Positions 36,230 through 47,279 of a DNA stretch of 64,000 nt are shown one piece after another. Below the pieces are notes generated by a model that was not told where the DNA came from, ran no database searches, and saw only the letters and a list, made by a program, of their open reading frames with translations. A program made the translations under genes and the position numbers. Positions within the stretch are counted from its first letter, which is position 1, and each line of letters starts with the position of its first letter. The DNA is from Metallyticus violacea (taxonomy: Eukaryota; Arthropoda; Insecta; Mantodea; Metallyticidae). Location: contig CM060833.1 in NCBI GenBank assembly GCA_030762175.1, forward strand, positions 69,640,001-69,704,000, read 5' to 3'.

Positions 36230-36910
36230 AGTAGTCTGCTAAGAAAGCTATCACTAATTATAAGTCTGAGTATTCTATTCAGGAGTGTTTATTTACGATT
36301 CGTATGTATGAGAATTGGCTGTGCTGTTAGGGGATTAATCAGGGCATTGTGCTATCATAAACAGCTGGGGATGGGAGATAACAAGACATGGGCATCCAAA
36401 TTAAGAAAGAGATTAGAAACAATAGGAATGAGCTCCATTTGACTGGTCAGGGGAATAGAAATAGCGCATGGAGGAAGGTAAGGAACCGCTTGAGAAACAT
36501 AGATAGGCAGCAAACGATGCAAAGAGATGATTTCGTTGGAAGTACAATCAGGGCTAAAATCCGAACATAGGTGAAGTAGTACATTAAAACAGGGATTAAA
36601 CTCACTAGACAGGAGATCCCGTGGCTCAGACTAGGAGCATGGCGGATGATTAATATCACTGACGAATATGAGTGGAGAATTTGCCCCATCTGTGAAAAAG
36701 GGGAATCATGAAAGCATCTCTGTCTGAATGTAAACGTACGAAAGATGGAGGGAAAAGTATCTGTTGCATTCCTTTACAGGATCGGATAGAGGGAGATGGT
36801 CATGCTGGGCTTTGCAGGCAGGTAAGGAAGGAGAGAGATTAGCTAAATTTCTGATGGAAATGAGACAGCTCAAATCTGAAAAGGCTCATACACGGGGAGG
36901 GGGTTGGGGG
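36230..36910 (+). pseudogene. LINE ORF2 C-terminal relic
   Basis: The frame starting near 36104 reaches CMRIGCAVRGLIRAL and TWASKLRKRLETIGMSSIW, a pattern seen after the RT domain of many invertebrate LINEs (rxxSWaxxLkxxLexiGmgyIW). It continues in other frames with AWRKVRNRLRNIDRQ, IPWLRLGAWRM and EWRICPICEKGES.KHLCL, a C-terminal CCHC-type knuckle (CPxCxxxExxxHxLxxC) close to the end of such proteins. Frameshifts and stops break it. Downstream is AT-rich with TTCTTCTT repeats (about 36990-37020), perhaps the 3' UTR and tail. The clade cannot be fixed without the RT core. Confidence 0.65.
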
Positions 36911-37256
36911 GAAACAAATTGACTGAATCCAGCAGGTGTCATCCATAATGGAATTTCTTTATATTTTATATGTATTTTTAATATTTAAAAAAGTCTTCTT
37001 CTGTTATTTCTTCTTCTTCCGTTCTATTTTTTATTTATTAGTTTTTATTGTTGAATATATATGTTTTAGATATTACTGTAAATATCTAATGTAACCAAAC
37101 ATACCAAGTGTATCATAAAAGTTCGTTGGACCTGTCCGCCTGTTGCAACCGTTTTATATTGTGTTGGTACCACTTTGATAAATATACTCCTCTTTCTCCT
37201 ACTCGACTACTACTATATCTAATTTTATTCACAATTAAAACAATCAAAATAATTGG
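36911..37256. other. AT-rich DNA, probable LINE 3' flank
   Basis: It has TTCTTCTTCC units and no coding signal. Confidence 0.4.
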
Positions 37257-37486
37257 AAATTAATCCGGAGGTCCTGAGTTCAATTCCCGGCCAGGCCAAG
37301 GTATTTTTTTGAGCTTTCCCTCACTCTGAGAAGGCGAATGTCAGATAATTTCAAGATGTTAAGGACGCTAAGCTCATTTGCGCAATCATTATTTCATTTC
37401 ATTTAATTCGTAACTACAGGCTTAACACCTGCAGTGTATATACATACAATCTACAGACGTCGCGAGAATTTCAATGCAGTCAAAAC
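37257..37486 (+). mobile_element. SINE family S3, 5'-truncated copy
   Basis: Begins inside the head (GGAGGTCCTGAGTTCAATTC, B box 37276-37287; CCGGCCAGGCCAAGG), then GTTAAGGACGCTAAGCTCAT, TTGCGCAATCATTATTTCA, AATCTACAGACGTCGCGAG and the end AATGCAGTCAAAA. It matches 45139-45377 and 29025-29312 in the same order. No target duplication identified. Confidence 0.8.
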
Positions 37487-37875
37487 GACTATAAACACAA
37501 AATCTTATTATGCAACATACAATCTGGACTGTCAGCAACGGATTAGACCACATGAATGAGAAATACAGTTTATTAAGGTACTGAAATGTTCCCACCAATA
37601 CCTTTAACAGTGATCTCAGTCTTACAAAGCAAAACGTAAGCAGTCTGTCAGGCACAGCAGCGACACGATATACCTGCTTGGAAAATGCTCCTTTCCTGCA
37701 TCAGTTTACACAAGAAGTGCTTTGTGGAAGTCTGCAATCTCTTTTTTACCTTCTGCAAGGTTGCTTTTGGCCGCTTTGAGCGTCCATATTTTTCGACTTA
37801 CAATTTTCCCTGGTTATTCACCGGATATAGATTGTGGGATTTTATTGGTGGTTTTCGAATCTCAAGCTAAACAAT
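37487..37875. other. Anonymous DNA
   Basis: Nothing recognised. Confidence 0.45.
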
Positions 37876-38129
37876 ATATCTTTGGCCGGTTGGAAAGGCA
37901 CACAAATAAAAAAAGTTGTAAGAAGTTTTTTTTTAATTTACTCTTTTCTGGATAATAGTACAATAATGAAATACATAAGTGCTTATTAAATTATGCTTTC
38001 TTTCAATATGAATCACAATAAATTATCATGTTTTAAAAACTAAAATAAACATCTGTGTTTCATCTAATATAAAAAGCCATAAAGGGAAAATTTGTGACTT
38101 AAGTGCCTTTTCCCACCGGCCAAGGATAT
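37876..38129. mobile_element. 254-bp MITE
   Basis: The ends are inverted repeats: ATATCTTTGGCCGGTTGGAA (then AGGCAC) at 37876-37901, and in reverse complement ATATCCTTGGCCGGTGGGAA (then AAGGCAC) from 38129 down to 38103. They differ at two bases and one single-base indel. The interior is AT-rich and non-coding. The bases ATAT at both outer edges could be part of the repeat or of a target duplication. This fits a miniature inverted-repeat transposable element; the superfamily is not clear because no unambiguous duplication is visible. Confidence 0.82.
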
Positions 38130-39450
38130 TATATGTGGTACTCTTTTATAGACGAAGTATATATGCACAGTAAACACTCTGTTTCACTATGCACTATGCA
38201 CCAGTTAATAATGTACTGTACATACTCAAATCACAGTGGCTACTGATGACGCCCCTGTAACAACAGCATAGACAGTTGCGTCGCAATAATGCTGAGGACA
38301 GCAAATTCGAAATCATCTCCACAGTGTGTGAGATATACGGGCAACAGAATTATACCGCCCTTCAATAACCATACTTCTCTTATACCAATATGTCCGTTTC
38401 AAAATTTATGTTTTATTTTCATTAGTTTAAAAGTTATAAGGAAAAATAAGCTCCGAAAGCGAGTGCTACACGCTATGTTATGATGTAAATCGATATTATA
38501 TTGTATTTACTAAACTAATATTACTAGTTATTTGTGCATGTACTGTCCAGCAAAGTCCATTTCGATTAGTCCTAGAAACTACGTGAATTTTGAACAAACT
38601 CATATTATATATACATATATTTTTTTTAAGAATAAATGAATACTTAATGGAATTGTTCATGATTATAAAACAATTCAAACTAGCTTCCTTGGAGGACTGT
38701 AGCAGTGGTTTTATAATTTTTAGAAATATAAAACAGTTTCAGTTCTTTGGAATGTTAATTGGCCCAATTTAATGAGCTTGTCCTCTGGCTAATATGACAC
38801 TTTCGTAAATAAATAAAATTAAGAGATATTCAAGAAAAATTAAGAAAGTTTACTTTCTGAGTTTATAGTCTTAACGAAATGCAAATTAATTAACTCTGCG
38901 TTTATTTATGAACTATTCACTAGGGAATCATTTGATGCCATTCACAAAGATATAAATTAACGACAACATTTCAACTGTAGTGCAGAGAAGCTTCGCATCT
39001 GCCACTGTAACCCATATCTTATACAAGCTCTACAAACCGTGAATAGAAAACTAACGCATTAAAAGGGAGCCAAGCTTCTGTGTGTAATGCTTAACATATG
39101 TACCACCCACACGGTATAAAGTAATTTCCATTTTAACCGCTGCAGTATTTGTACACTTAATGCTTACTTGTTGGGCTATAGACAATAAAATCACACTCAA
39201 GAGCTAAATAAAATACAATTGTAAGAGAGAGCTAGGTTACCTTCGATATTTGAGATTTGAGTTCTGAAGAAAAAAGGAATATTAAAAATTATCCCATAAT
39301 ACTGCTTTTGCAGCAAGTACATTACAAATTTTGTTAAAGAGAAATGAAAATCTGTAATTTGAAAGTTTATTTGAAAAAATGTACTATTTAACCGTCAATT
39401 GTTTTAAGTATGTGCTTCTGCTGCGTTAGTTACTATCACGCTGACCTCTT
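38130..39450. other. Anonymous AT-rich DNA
   Basis: Nothing recognised. Confidence 0.5.
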
Positions 39451-39700
39451 TACTTTATTTGTTTAAGAACGGCCTTCAACGTCTCAGGTCATTAGCGTAC
39501 CTTCAATTCAGGGCATGAAACGGCCGATAAATTTTGCTCAGAGGCCTCTTCTTTCTAACATGCGGTTCTTTTACGTTCCATTAATCAATGACAGGGAACA
39601 CACGGCTTTACTTCCCTGCCTTAGGATTTTTACGCCCGAAAAAATCCATCGATCATGGCCGGGTTGCAGGCAGACCTCGATACAACAAGGGCGACGCAAA
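39451..39700 (-). mobile_element. SINE family S2, nearly full copy
   Basis: Plus-strand landmarks in the order tail to head: TATTTGTTTAAGAACGGCC, GTCTCAGGTCATTAGCG, TTCAATTCAGGGCATGAAAC, GGCCGATAAATTTTGCTCAG, AGGCCTCTTCTTTC, CACACGGCTTTACTTCCCT, AATCCATCGATCATGGCCGG. The head is degraded after the B-box position. No clear target duplication. Confidence 0.82.
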
Positions 39701-41680
39701 GCTAGTTTTCCAATTCATAATTATTAACAAATTATATAACAGTAGCTTAGTTTTAAGTTTAACTTGACAATAATGGTTAATAATGAGCATATTATTTCGT
39801 ATCATCGGTCAATTATCAGTGTCTACATTGTAGTGAAATTGTGTTTTATGTTTCGTAACTTTTTTGTAGCGACATGCTTTAATTGTGGTGGAAGCACAAA
39901 AAAAAAAGCCTGTAGGAGTTCATTACTACTTATTAACTAAAAGTTAACTTGATCCACATTATGAACTCGGCAATATTTGCGGAAGTTTAACCTCAAATTT
40001 GAAAGAACAGGAAGTACTATAATGGAAGTACCAAAATCTGGATGAACATAACTACCCGTAATGAAGAACATGCACGGTGTGTTGCCAAGGCAACTGTAGA
40101 TTCTCATACATCAGCAATGCCAACACAACTATGAAAATATAAACATTTAACCTTATCGTCCAAATTTATTTCACGAACTTTACGAAATCGATTAAGACAA
40201 ATGAGTTTATTTCTGTGAATATTCTGTAATCTGAATTTTTGAATCTTAGTTTTATCAGCTCACATTTTAAACTTATGAAGTAATAGATTGACCAAGTATT
40301 TCTGTTTGGAGAATAAGTTAAAAAATTGGATTGATAGAACTTTTATTTATTATTTTTTTAATGAGTTGTTACTCGCACTTTATAGTTTATTTGGGGATAC
40401 CGCAAGACTCTGTGTTGCCCGATCTGTAAAACCTGTTCAATAATTTCAGTTGTAATTTTGTAACAAGATGACATTCCCTTTCTTTTCGAATATCACTTTC
40501 ATAGCTTTTCAAATAAACATTTACTATGGGGGCTGGAGGCCATGGATCTGTCGATTACCACGTTCGTATGACTAACGACACAAAATTTTTTGTTCTTTAG
40601 GAAATGTTCAGAATTTCCTCATTACCAAACGATTTGAATTAACTGAAAATGTGCAATGAGAATGTCTTTTATTAATTAAAGAGGAAAATGAATTATTTGC
40701 TAATATATGGAAGGAGAAACCCGCTTTTGCGCCACTGTTTAAAAACTGTTTGGGCAAATAATAATAAATTGTTATTTTAAAAATAAAATACACGGATAAA
40801 ATCATAAATCTGTTTTCACAGTTGAAGTTTTAGTACAAATCTGTGGGATTATTTCTCAGCAAATAATATATACCAAATATTTTGACCAAAGTTTTCAATC
40901 AAAGCGTTACAACTTCATCTATTAAAATGTTTTCTTTTTTAATTTTGAAACTAATTCGCATATATTTTATCAAGCAGGAATTTTGGTAACTAAACATTTC
41001 TCTATTAAAACTCTACGTATGTGTGAGGCTAGCAACTACACATACAAGGTGATTTAAAACTCATGGTCAATAGTTTGAAGGTGAGAAGCCTAACCAAAGG
41101 AAGTAAAAAATTGCAGTAGGCAATGGTCTGAAAATGAGATATTTAGGAAATATACCACACCTATTAATAGTGTGATACACTAATGACTTATTTGTTACTG
41201 TGTGTTATTGTGTGCGTTCATAGTTGGTTCTCACTGCGTTGTGGCGTCAGTAAGCCAGTGATTGCCGGAGTACAAAAATTCTGAAAAAAAGTTGAGAAGA
41301 TGTTCACCATGCATCAGATTCTCTTAGGCAAACAAGTATCCAGCATATTAATGTCGCAAAATAACTGCTGTAATGTCATTAGTTTACTGACCAAGAAACC
41401 CACGACGGAACTAAATCCTGAAGTAAATATGTTAAGAAATATTTAAGTGGAACGCGAATTGTTTTTAAGTAAAAAAAAAAAAAAAAAAAGTCTTCACAGG
41501 CCCTAGGTTTCGAAAAGCTTCGCTTTAAGCATTTAATACTACTACTTGAATAAATTAATCGTAACCGCGAATGTAACTTTATAAGAAAACACTTCAAATA
41601 AATGAATTAAAAAGCCCAACGTTTATTACAACCAAGTGGGTGCCCAGATTTTCATGTGTAAATTACTTTCTGTTTATACG
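39701..41680. other. Anonymous DNA
   Basis: No gene recognised. 41044-41200 (ACAAGGTGATTTAAAACTCA, GAGAAGCCTAACCAAAGG) recalls the 5' end of some mariner-like elements, but no coding part follows. A short A-run lies at 41470-41489. Confidence 0.45.
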
Positions 41681-41687
41681 TAGAAGG

Positions 41688-41968
41688 GGTTACTGCCGCG
41701 GGTGACCGATGTCGTTAGACACGCACTCTTGAGCGGGAGGTCTGGGGTCGATTACCACTAAGACCGTCTTCCCTGACTGAGGTTTTTCCAGTTTTCCTCA
41801 GTCCTCATAAATGACAAAGCTGGGGAGGTATCCTACACTTTGGGAACGATTCCTTCCTCATAAAAAATATTTTATTAGTTTATCATTTCATCTCATGTAT
41901 CACCAGTGTCCACCGCCCACCGTCTTGATGTCTTAGTAGTTAAAACGGGAGTTTTAACACTATTAAAA
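41688..41968 (+). mobile_element. SINE family S1, diverged copy
   Basis: Head CTGCCGCGGGTGACCGATGT..., degraded B-box region (GGGGTCGATTACC), then AGACCGTCTTCCCTGACTGA, a GGGGAGGTATCC block, CTCATGTATCACCAGTGTCC and the end GGGAGTTTTAACACTATTAA. Imperfect flanking repeats TACGTAGAAGG (41677) and TACGCAGAGG (41969) may be the eroded target duplication. It is clearly older than the 23361 and 33173 copies. Confidence 0.82.
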
Positions 41969-41978
41969 TACGCAGAGG

Positions 41979-43832
41979 CACAGTTAAAGAAAAACATAAA
42001 GTATTACCAAATTAAAGAATGAAATATCAAAGTTTTTGTGTCAGGTGTGTACAAGACCTGACACATTATTGGTGTGTACAACACCTAAAAAGTAAACGAT
42101 TTTAACAATTAATTATAATTTAGCGTAAATGAGTGGTCTCTAAACATTTAAAACAACTTACCCAAGAAATACAAATATGCAAGTAAAGGCCGGTCACGTG
42201 TTTCCGTATTCCATTGGTTATGAATAAAAACATAGTTTAATATTTCATAAATAATAAAAATATAATACTAAATGAATTTAAAATTGGGGGTGCGTCTTTT
42301 GAAGAATGTTTTTAAGTTAAATAAAATTAGAATAACACACATTTTAACTTCAATAGGATTTACATACCTTGCTTCATTTGTTATGAAAATATTAAGTGTA
42401 ATAGGAATGAATGTCTCCATGCTATTAGACTGGTGGGTACAATATCTTTCACGTCTGTCACATGGAGGGAGCTAAAAAGATATCTCTCAGCTAGAAAGAG
42501 ATGTCTGAGAGAAGGAAATGCTCATTTTTTATTTTTTTGTGTTTAGTTCCTTTTGGCGGTTGAGTCTTCAATTATTTAATGGAAAAAGAAAATGATGTAA
42601 CACATAATGTGCGAACACACTCTCTTTCTTTCTTAGCGGGAGCTTAGGCTTTCATTCAGTACGCCCGCGGCTCTCCAGAAAACAGTTGAAAGAAAGAGTC
42701 ATTGAAATCGTCCACTTGCCTTTCAACGCAGCTTTATACATTACGTTTTATGGCTTTTGGCGATATGTGTGTTTAAAATAGACTCGTATCTTGGCAGCTC
42801 TACTACTGATATTCTAAAATATTTTATAAAATTATAAATATTTTATAATTTTTATAAATGGCTAACTTGCATTTTTACGTACTTAAAGTGAAACTCTTGA
42901 ACTAGATTATATGTATATACTTCTTTCATTAAAGTTTAACATTTTGGAACTCTGTGTTAGTTTATACGGCGAGATTGTTAGGTATTATATAATTTTATAT
43001 TACTCATAAGATATTTTCAGGCTATAATAGTATTCTTGAAACTTCGATCTTCGTAAATATTTAAAAGAAGTTTAATTACGTCACGTTACTAATTATCTGC
43101 CCATCACTAAAACCAAATATTTTTGTGCAATTTAAAGAACACTAGCGTATTATCTAAACTCATTAGTAGCCGTGACATTAAGGAATGAGGTCAGAGTTTA
43201 GTCACTTTAAATTTAACACATTATTGTTGTAAATAATTAATAAATAGAAAACTAAGGAAGTAATTTTAACTAATAATATTTATAAAATAAATTAAACTTT
43301 TCGTGTTTTAGCTAGTTTATCAATGCCTAATTCATATTTTTGACCAATTAACAGGCCTATAAACCATAGATGGATCTGAGGAGAATCTGGCTCGAACGAA
43401 GGGAAAAACTTAATTTAAAAAAAAAAAATTAATGCATCATCTTCTCACGTATGCGCGTAGCGTCCTTTTCAATGATAAAGATCCCTCCCAGGCATATTGC
43501 TATGCCTTATACCGTCCTTAATACCCTATGAATGATAAGGAACAGATTAGAATATATGTAGTATTTTATTCCAACTAGATATAAGTAAAGGTTTTTTTTT
43601 ATAAGTGTGTGGAAATGTCGTGCAAATCAAGGATTCCCTCTCGGACAAAAGAGAGTCACGTTTGGTAGACCATGGAATAAATCTTTTCTTTGTTCGGGTT
43701 AAAGGGGCCGCGTCCAACCTCCAGGCAGGCACGCTACAGACAGTGCTGATGATACCTGTGGTACTGTTAAAAGGTTAATGCGCTTTAACGAACCCTAGAG
43801 GTCGAAATCGAACAGAGGACGAATCACGGAGC
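41979..43832. other. Anonymous AT-rich DNA
   Basis: No gene recognised. The 42810-42860 stretch is almost pure A/T and weakly palindromic. Confidence 0.5.
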
Positions 43833-44320
43833 TGATATTTCCAGAAACATAGTAACGAAGCCCCATGATATCACTGATATCCTATCAGAAAGCAACTCAA
43901 TAATGGGGCGAAAATATCGCGTCATTTTCGTGTGATCGCATCGGCTCTTATCGGGTATTTAAGGACCGACCGCCCACGTGAACGGACACTTGGCACTTGA
44001 TTAGCAGTCTAAGAAACTTCAACGTGTGAACCGCGTGTCAGCAGCGTAGTCCGGCAATCAGAGTAAGAATGGTCTAAGTCTTAGGCTGTAACACCATAAC
44101 GCCGAGACACGAACCTTGATCTCTACGCCAGTACCTCTGAATACACAACTGCTATTTGACATCCAGAATAGATTTACACGTCTGCCTAGCTATCATTCTT
44201 CTGCGGTACGACGAAAAAATCACAGGTACTCACTTGTGGCTCAATAAACGACGTTAACTGACAAAATACGACGTGTTCTTTATCAGCAAACATCATCTCT
44301 AATTCCCCTCACTCAACGCG
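43833..44320 (+). mobile_element. Possible solo LTR
   Basis: A GC-richer block has the layout of an LTR: a TATTTAAGG box (about 43956), a polyadenylation signal CAATAAACG (about 44242), and directly after the proposed end a CGGCGACCATCAGTT stretch (about 44319) resembling primer binding sites of tRNA-Arg-type insect LTR elements. No second copy is present in the window, the left boundary (TG at 43833) is a guess, and no target duplication was found. A host promoter-like region is an alternative. Confidence 0.35.
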
Positions 44321-45138
44321 GCGACCATCAGTTCCCCAAAACCAGCGAGATTTGCTGGGGGAGTGACAGCTGCGGAGAATGAAACTCCAATCATCATTCC
44401 CTCTCATCAATCTTAAACGCTTAAATGTTTAGCGATCAACGTTGGGGCATACTCAAGCATTTAAAACAACATTCACGCGAGCTCCCATCAAGCTCTTACA
44501 GTCTCTAATGTTAACAGCAGAGTACAATTTCAAAATATATAATTCCAAAGTCCCCATGCCACAATCCTCTTTTTATAATCTAAAAAATTATTTTACCAAT
44601 TTCTCGGGAAAGGTACATTTTAATAGAATGTAATTTATACACTGCGCGGGAAAAAATGTGTAAGAGAAAGTTTTGGAGAAGAAAGGAGGCTTCATAGTGG
44701 CAATTTAAGGTCTCAGAGGCTTCAATATGAAACTGCAGACATCGATATGGATCAATGTCATGGCTACATTGCGATATGACGTGTATGCAGTTCAATGTGA
44801 ACCAATGTCATTGACAGAGTCGCTGTCATAAGCCCTCAATGAAACCGAAGTTACGCATTGTCACGCAGTGTTGAAGTGATGTGCTGTTTTGACAACTGCA
44901 GGATGTAATTTTTAAGAAAACGACCAATGTGTTTGAACTGCAATGCATTACTATTAAGGAATGTGTTTTGTAGAATAAATTATGTTTTTAAGCTAAGCTA
45001 TTACATTTTCAGTCCCCTTCAACATCCTTAAAGGTATATCTATAGCTTTGGAGTTAAGGCTTGCAGCATCACAACGAAACATATCGCAAACTAACAAAAC
45101 GAAGCTAGCTAAGCGTTCACCCCAAGGTATCTGCCGAC
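44321..45138. other. Anonymous DNA
   Basis: Nothing recognised. Confidence 0.45.
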
Positions 45139-45377
45139 TGATCTCGTGGTCTAGTGGTAGCGTTTGCAACCATTAATGCGGAGGCCCTAGGTTCGATTCC
45201 TGGTCTGGTCAAGCCGTATGTGTAATGTTACTCTAGAAGAAGTCAGATTTTTTGGGCACCAAGGACTCCGAGCTCATTTGCGTCATCACTAATTCACTTC
45301 ATTTATAACTATACACTTATATCTACAGAACTGACATTCAATATATGAATATCGCAAGTTGTCCATGCAGTCAAAGA
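45139..45377 (+). mobile_element. SINE family S3, best-preserved head
   Basis: The head reads ATCTCGTGGTCTAGTGGTAG with A box TGGTCTAGTGG (45148-45158) and B box GGTTCGATTCC (45190-45200), as in tRNAs with a short D arm. The body has GGGCACCAAGGACTCCGAGC, TCATTTGCGTCATCACTAA, TTCACTTCATTTATAACTA and ends CATGCAGTCAAAG. It abuts the Penelope-like LTR at 45378 with no spacer. Confidence 0.83.
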
Positions 45378-45560
45378 CATTTATATAACTGCGTAAACTG
45401 CCTTCCGGGCTGTAAGGTCGTGGTCCAACGGAATTTTCCTCCATCTTCCCAGACGTTTCATTCACGATAGCGGTGGATATCTTCAGTGGTGTGCGCCTAC
45501 TTACAGCTATACTTAGGCCCACTTACAACTATACTTACGCCTACTACATTATACTATGCA
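45378..45560 (-). mobile_element. Penelope-like element, LTR-like end
   Basis: On the minus strand CACTGAAGATATCCACCGCT is followed by ATGAAACGTCTGGGAAGATGG and a CCGTTGGACCACGACCTTAC block. From memory, stretches of this kind (CTGAAGA ... GAAACGTC) recur in the terminal repeats of arthropod Penelope-like elements. The orientation agrees with the GIY-YIG part at 47280-47690. A 22-bp tandem unit (CCTACTTACAGCTATACTTA / CCCACTTACAACTATACTTA) lies at 45498-45540. Assignment is by context and recall, so moderate. Confidence 0.5.
45452..45486 (-). ncRNA. Hammerhead-ribozyme-like core, degenerate
   Basis: On the minus strand CTGAAGA (fits CUGANGA) is followed by ATCCAC, a 7-base loop, GTGAAT (pairs with ATCCAC except for one C-A mismatch) and GAAAC (fits the GAAA box). 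One extra T separates the first box from the stem. Hammerheads are known in the terminal repeats of Penelope-like elements. I could not place helix III or the cleavage triplet, so an active ribozyme is unlikely. Confidence 0.3.
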
Positions 45561-45639
45561 TGTGGAAGCATAGTGACCCCTCCATATCATTAGGGAGTTA
45601 AGTGTAACCCCTGGGTGTTTTACACGCCGACGAAACGGT

Positions 45640-47098
45640 AATATCTGCCCATCAATTATTTCCAAGTCAGGAATTTTTAGTTTTTTTTTTAAAAATATAC
45701 CCGAACACATTTCTGAGGATTAATTATGTTTTTTCATTATTTCCATTATCAAGCCAGGACAAAATTGATTACTGTAGCTTTGTAAAGTTTTATTACCACA
45801 AGCGAATATTTTGTGGTGGGTGTATTGTCGCAATATACACCGATTGTCAATTTGGAAATCGCTAGTGTATATTGCAAGAGATAAAGGGCCATGATGGAGA
45901 ACTCCCCTGCGTAGTGAATTTGTGGCGGGAAGCGTGGACGTGGAAACGGCGCTCAGATAAATAGATTTGTAACAAGGGCAGGAAAGAGTGCAATTCAGGC
46001 AGTCGATGTTATATTTTGTATAGGATACCATCATGCCAGCATCTGTCAAACACTGCTTCTACACCCAAAAACAGTGTCGTGGTGGAGGCATATTATATTT
46101 TGGTCCGAAATTAATTTTTGTAACTGAGATAAAACGGATTTTTCGAGCAATTTACCAAATACAGATAGCAGACTAATGGATTTGTAATTTTGATGTTCTC
46201 AAGGATTTCTCTTTACCTTCAACACATAACAATGCTGTGATTGCTTCCACGCAGTTGGAAAATAATCACATTGCAGGCAGGTATTGAAAATGTTGCTTAG
46301 CTGAACAAGCGCCTTGCTGGTAGGTGCTTTAAATCCTCATTAGTCACGCTATCTGGGCCTGTGGCTTTGCCGTTTTTTTTTTTTTTTTTTTTGGCAGTTT
46401 TATCTGCTTGAAGACTTCCTGAGTCGTGAGGTGTTTTATGTGTTTCTGTTGCTCTGCTGGCCTTTGCTCTTGGAGCTAGGTGTGGATTAAATTTTCATTG
46501 GTGGGCTTGGACTGGAATTGGGTTGGAAGCGCTGCTCCAGGGCGTCTGCAAAGATTTCGGCCTTCTCAATTGCCGAGAATCCCAGCCCCCATTGCCCCTG
46601 GAGCGCCTCGGTGCCGGTGCACCCACTTCCAGAATTTTTTGAAAGTGCGCAATAATTGTCACATCGAGTCATCGGAGTGGATGCATTTTTGCATTTTTTC
46701 CTCCCATTGTTGGAAGCTAAGTGCGACTTTATTACTTTGAGTAGGCAGTTCGCAGTACCAGACTTGAACATAGTGGCGCTAGTGTCACGTCATTTGCGTA
46801 TGCACCTGCGTCGTCTGGGAATGAGGCGATCTACTTCAGGAAATCTGTCCCAGTTGCTCTGAATGTTGTTTCTTGTAGTGATATTTATATGAACAGCCTT
46901 AGTGAGGCGGTGAAATTTGAAATACCTTCGTCGATTTCTGCTGCGTTATCGACTCAGGATACCCTGAGGTACCCTGAGTCTGTGCAAGAGAATTTGCCCG
47001 TCCGTTTTCGCAGTGACAGATACGCTTGGGGTGGAGGTTCGATCCATACGGCTCTGATACCGAAAACTACAGGGAAGTGGTCTGAATCCAGACTTTGG
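45640..47098 (-). pseudogene. Jockey-type LINE relic, 5'-truncated
   Basis: From high to low coordinates the minus strand gives: SLDSDHFPVVFGIRA, the end of the apurinic-type endonuclease (about 47047-47091, where the family has LDSDHxPV); WEEKMQKCIHSDDS; GFSAIEKAEIFADALEQRF and QPNSSP (about 46490-46590), a signature before the RT of Jockey-clade elements; KATGPDSVTNEDLKHLPAR (about 46310-46365) and a broken LKVKRNPLEHQNYKSISLLS-like RT block; then RGVLHHGPLSLAIYTSDF, where the family has AGVPQGSVLSPxLYxIYTSD, and RQYTHHKIFA in place of YADDTAIxA (about 45800-45890). The catalytic YADD is thus destroyed. Many stops and frameshifts occur. The 3' limit between 45560 and 45720 is not certain. 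Confidence 0.85.
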
Positions 47099-47279
47099 TA
47101 ACTTGTAGAGTGTGGTGATGGAAACAGTGACGGTATATACAGAGGGGGTGTCTGTGTTCTCTTGGCTAAGGGGTTGGATCTAAGGTGGATTTCCAGCGGG
47201 GTGTTGGTTACAGATTAGTTCTTTGTTTTAGTATTTTGTAAAGCTGGAAACTATGCTTTCCTGTTAAAGTTGTAACTTT

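Noticed and set aside
41044..41330. ACAAGGTGATTTAAAACTCA resembling a mariner-like 5' end
   Set aside because: No coding part or inverted partner follows, so I left it as anonymous DNA.
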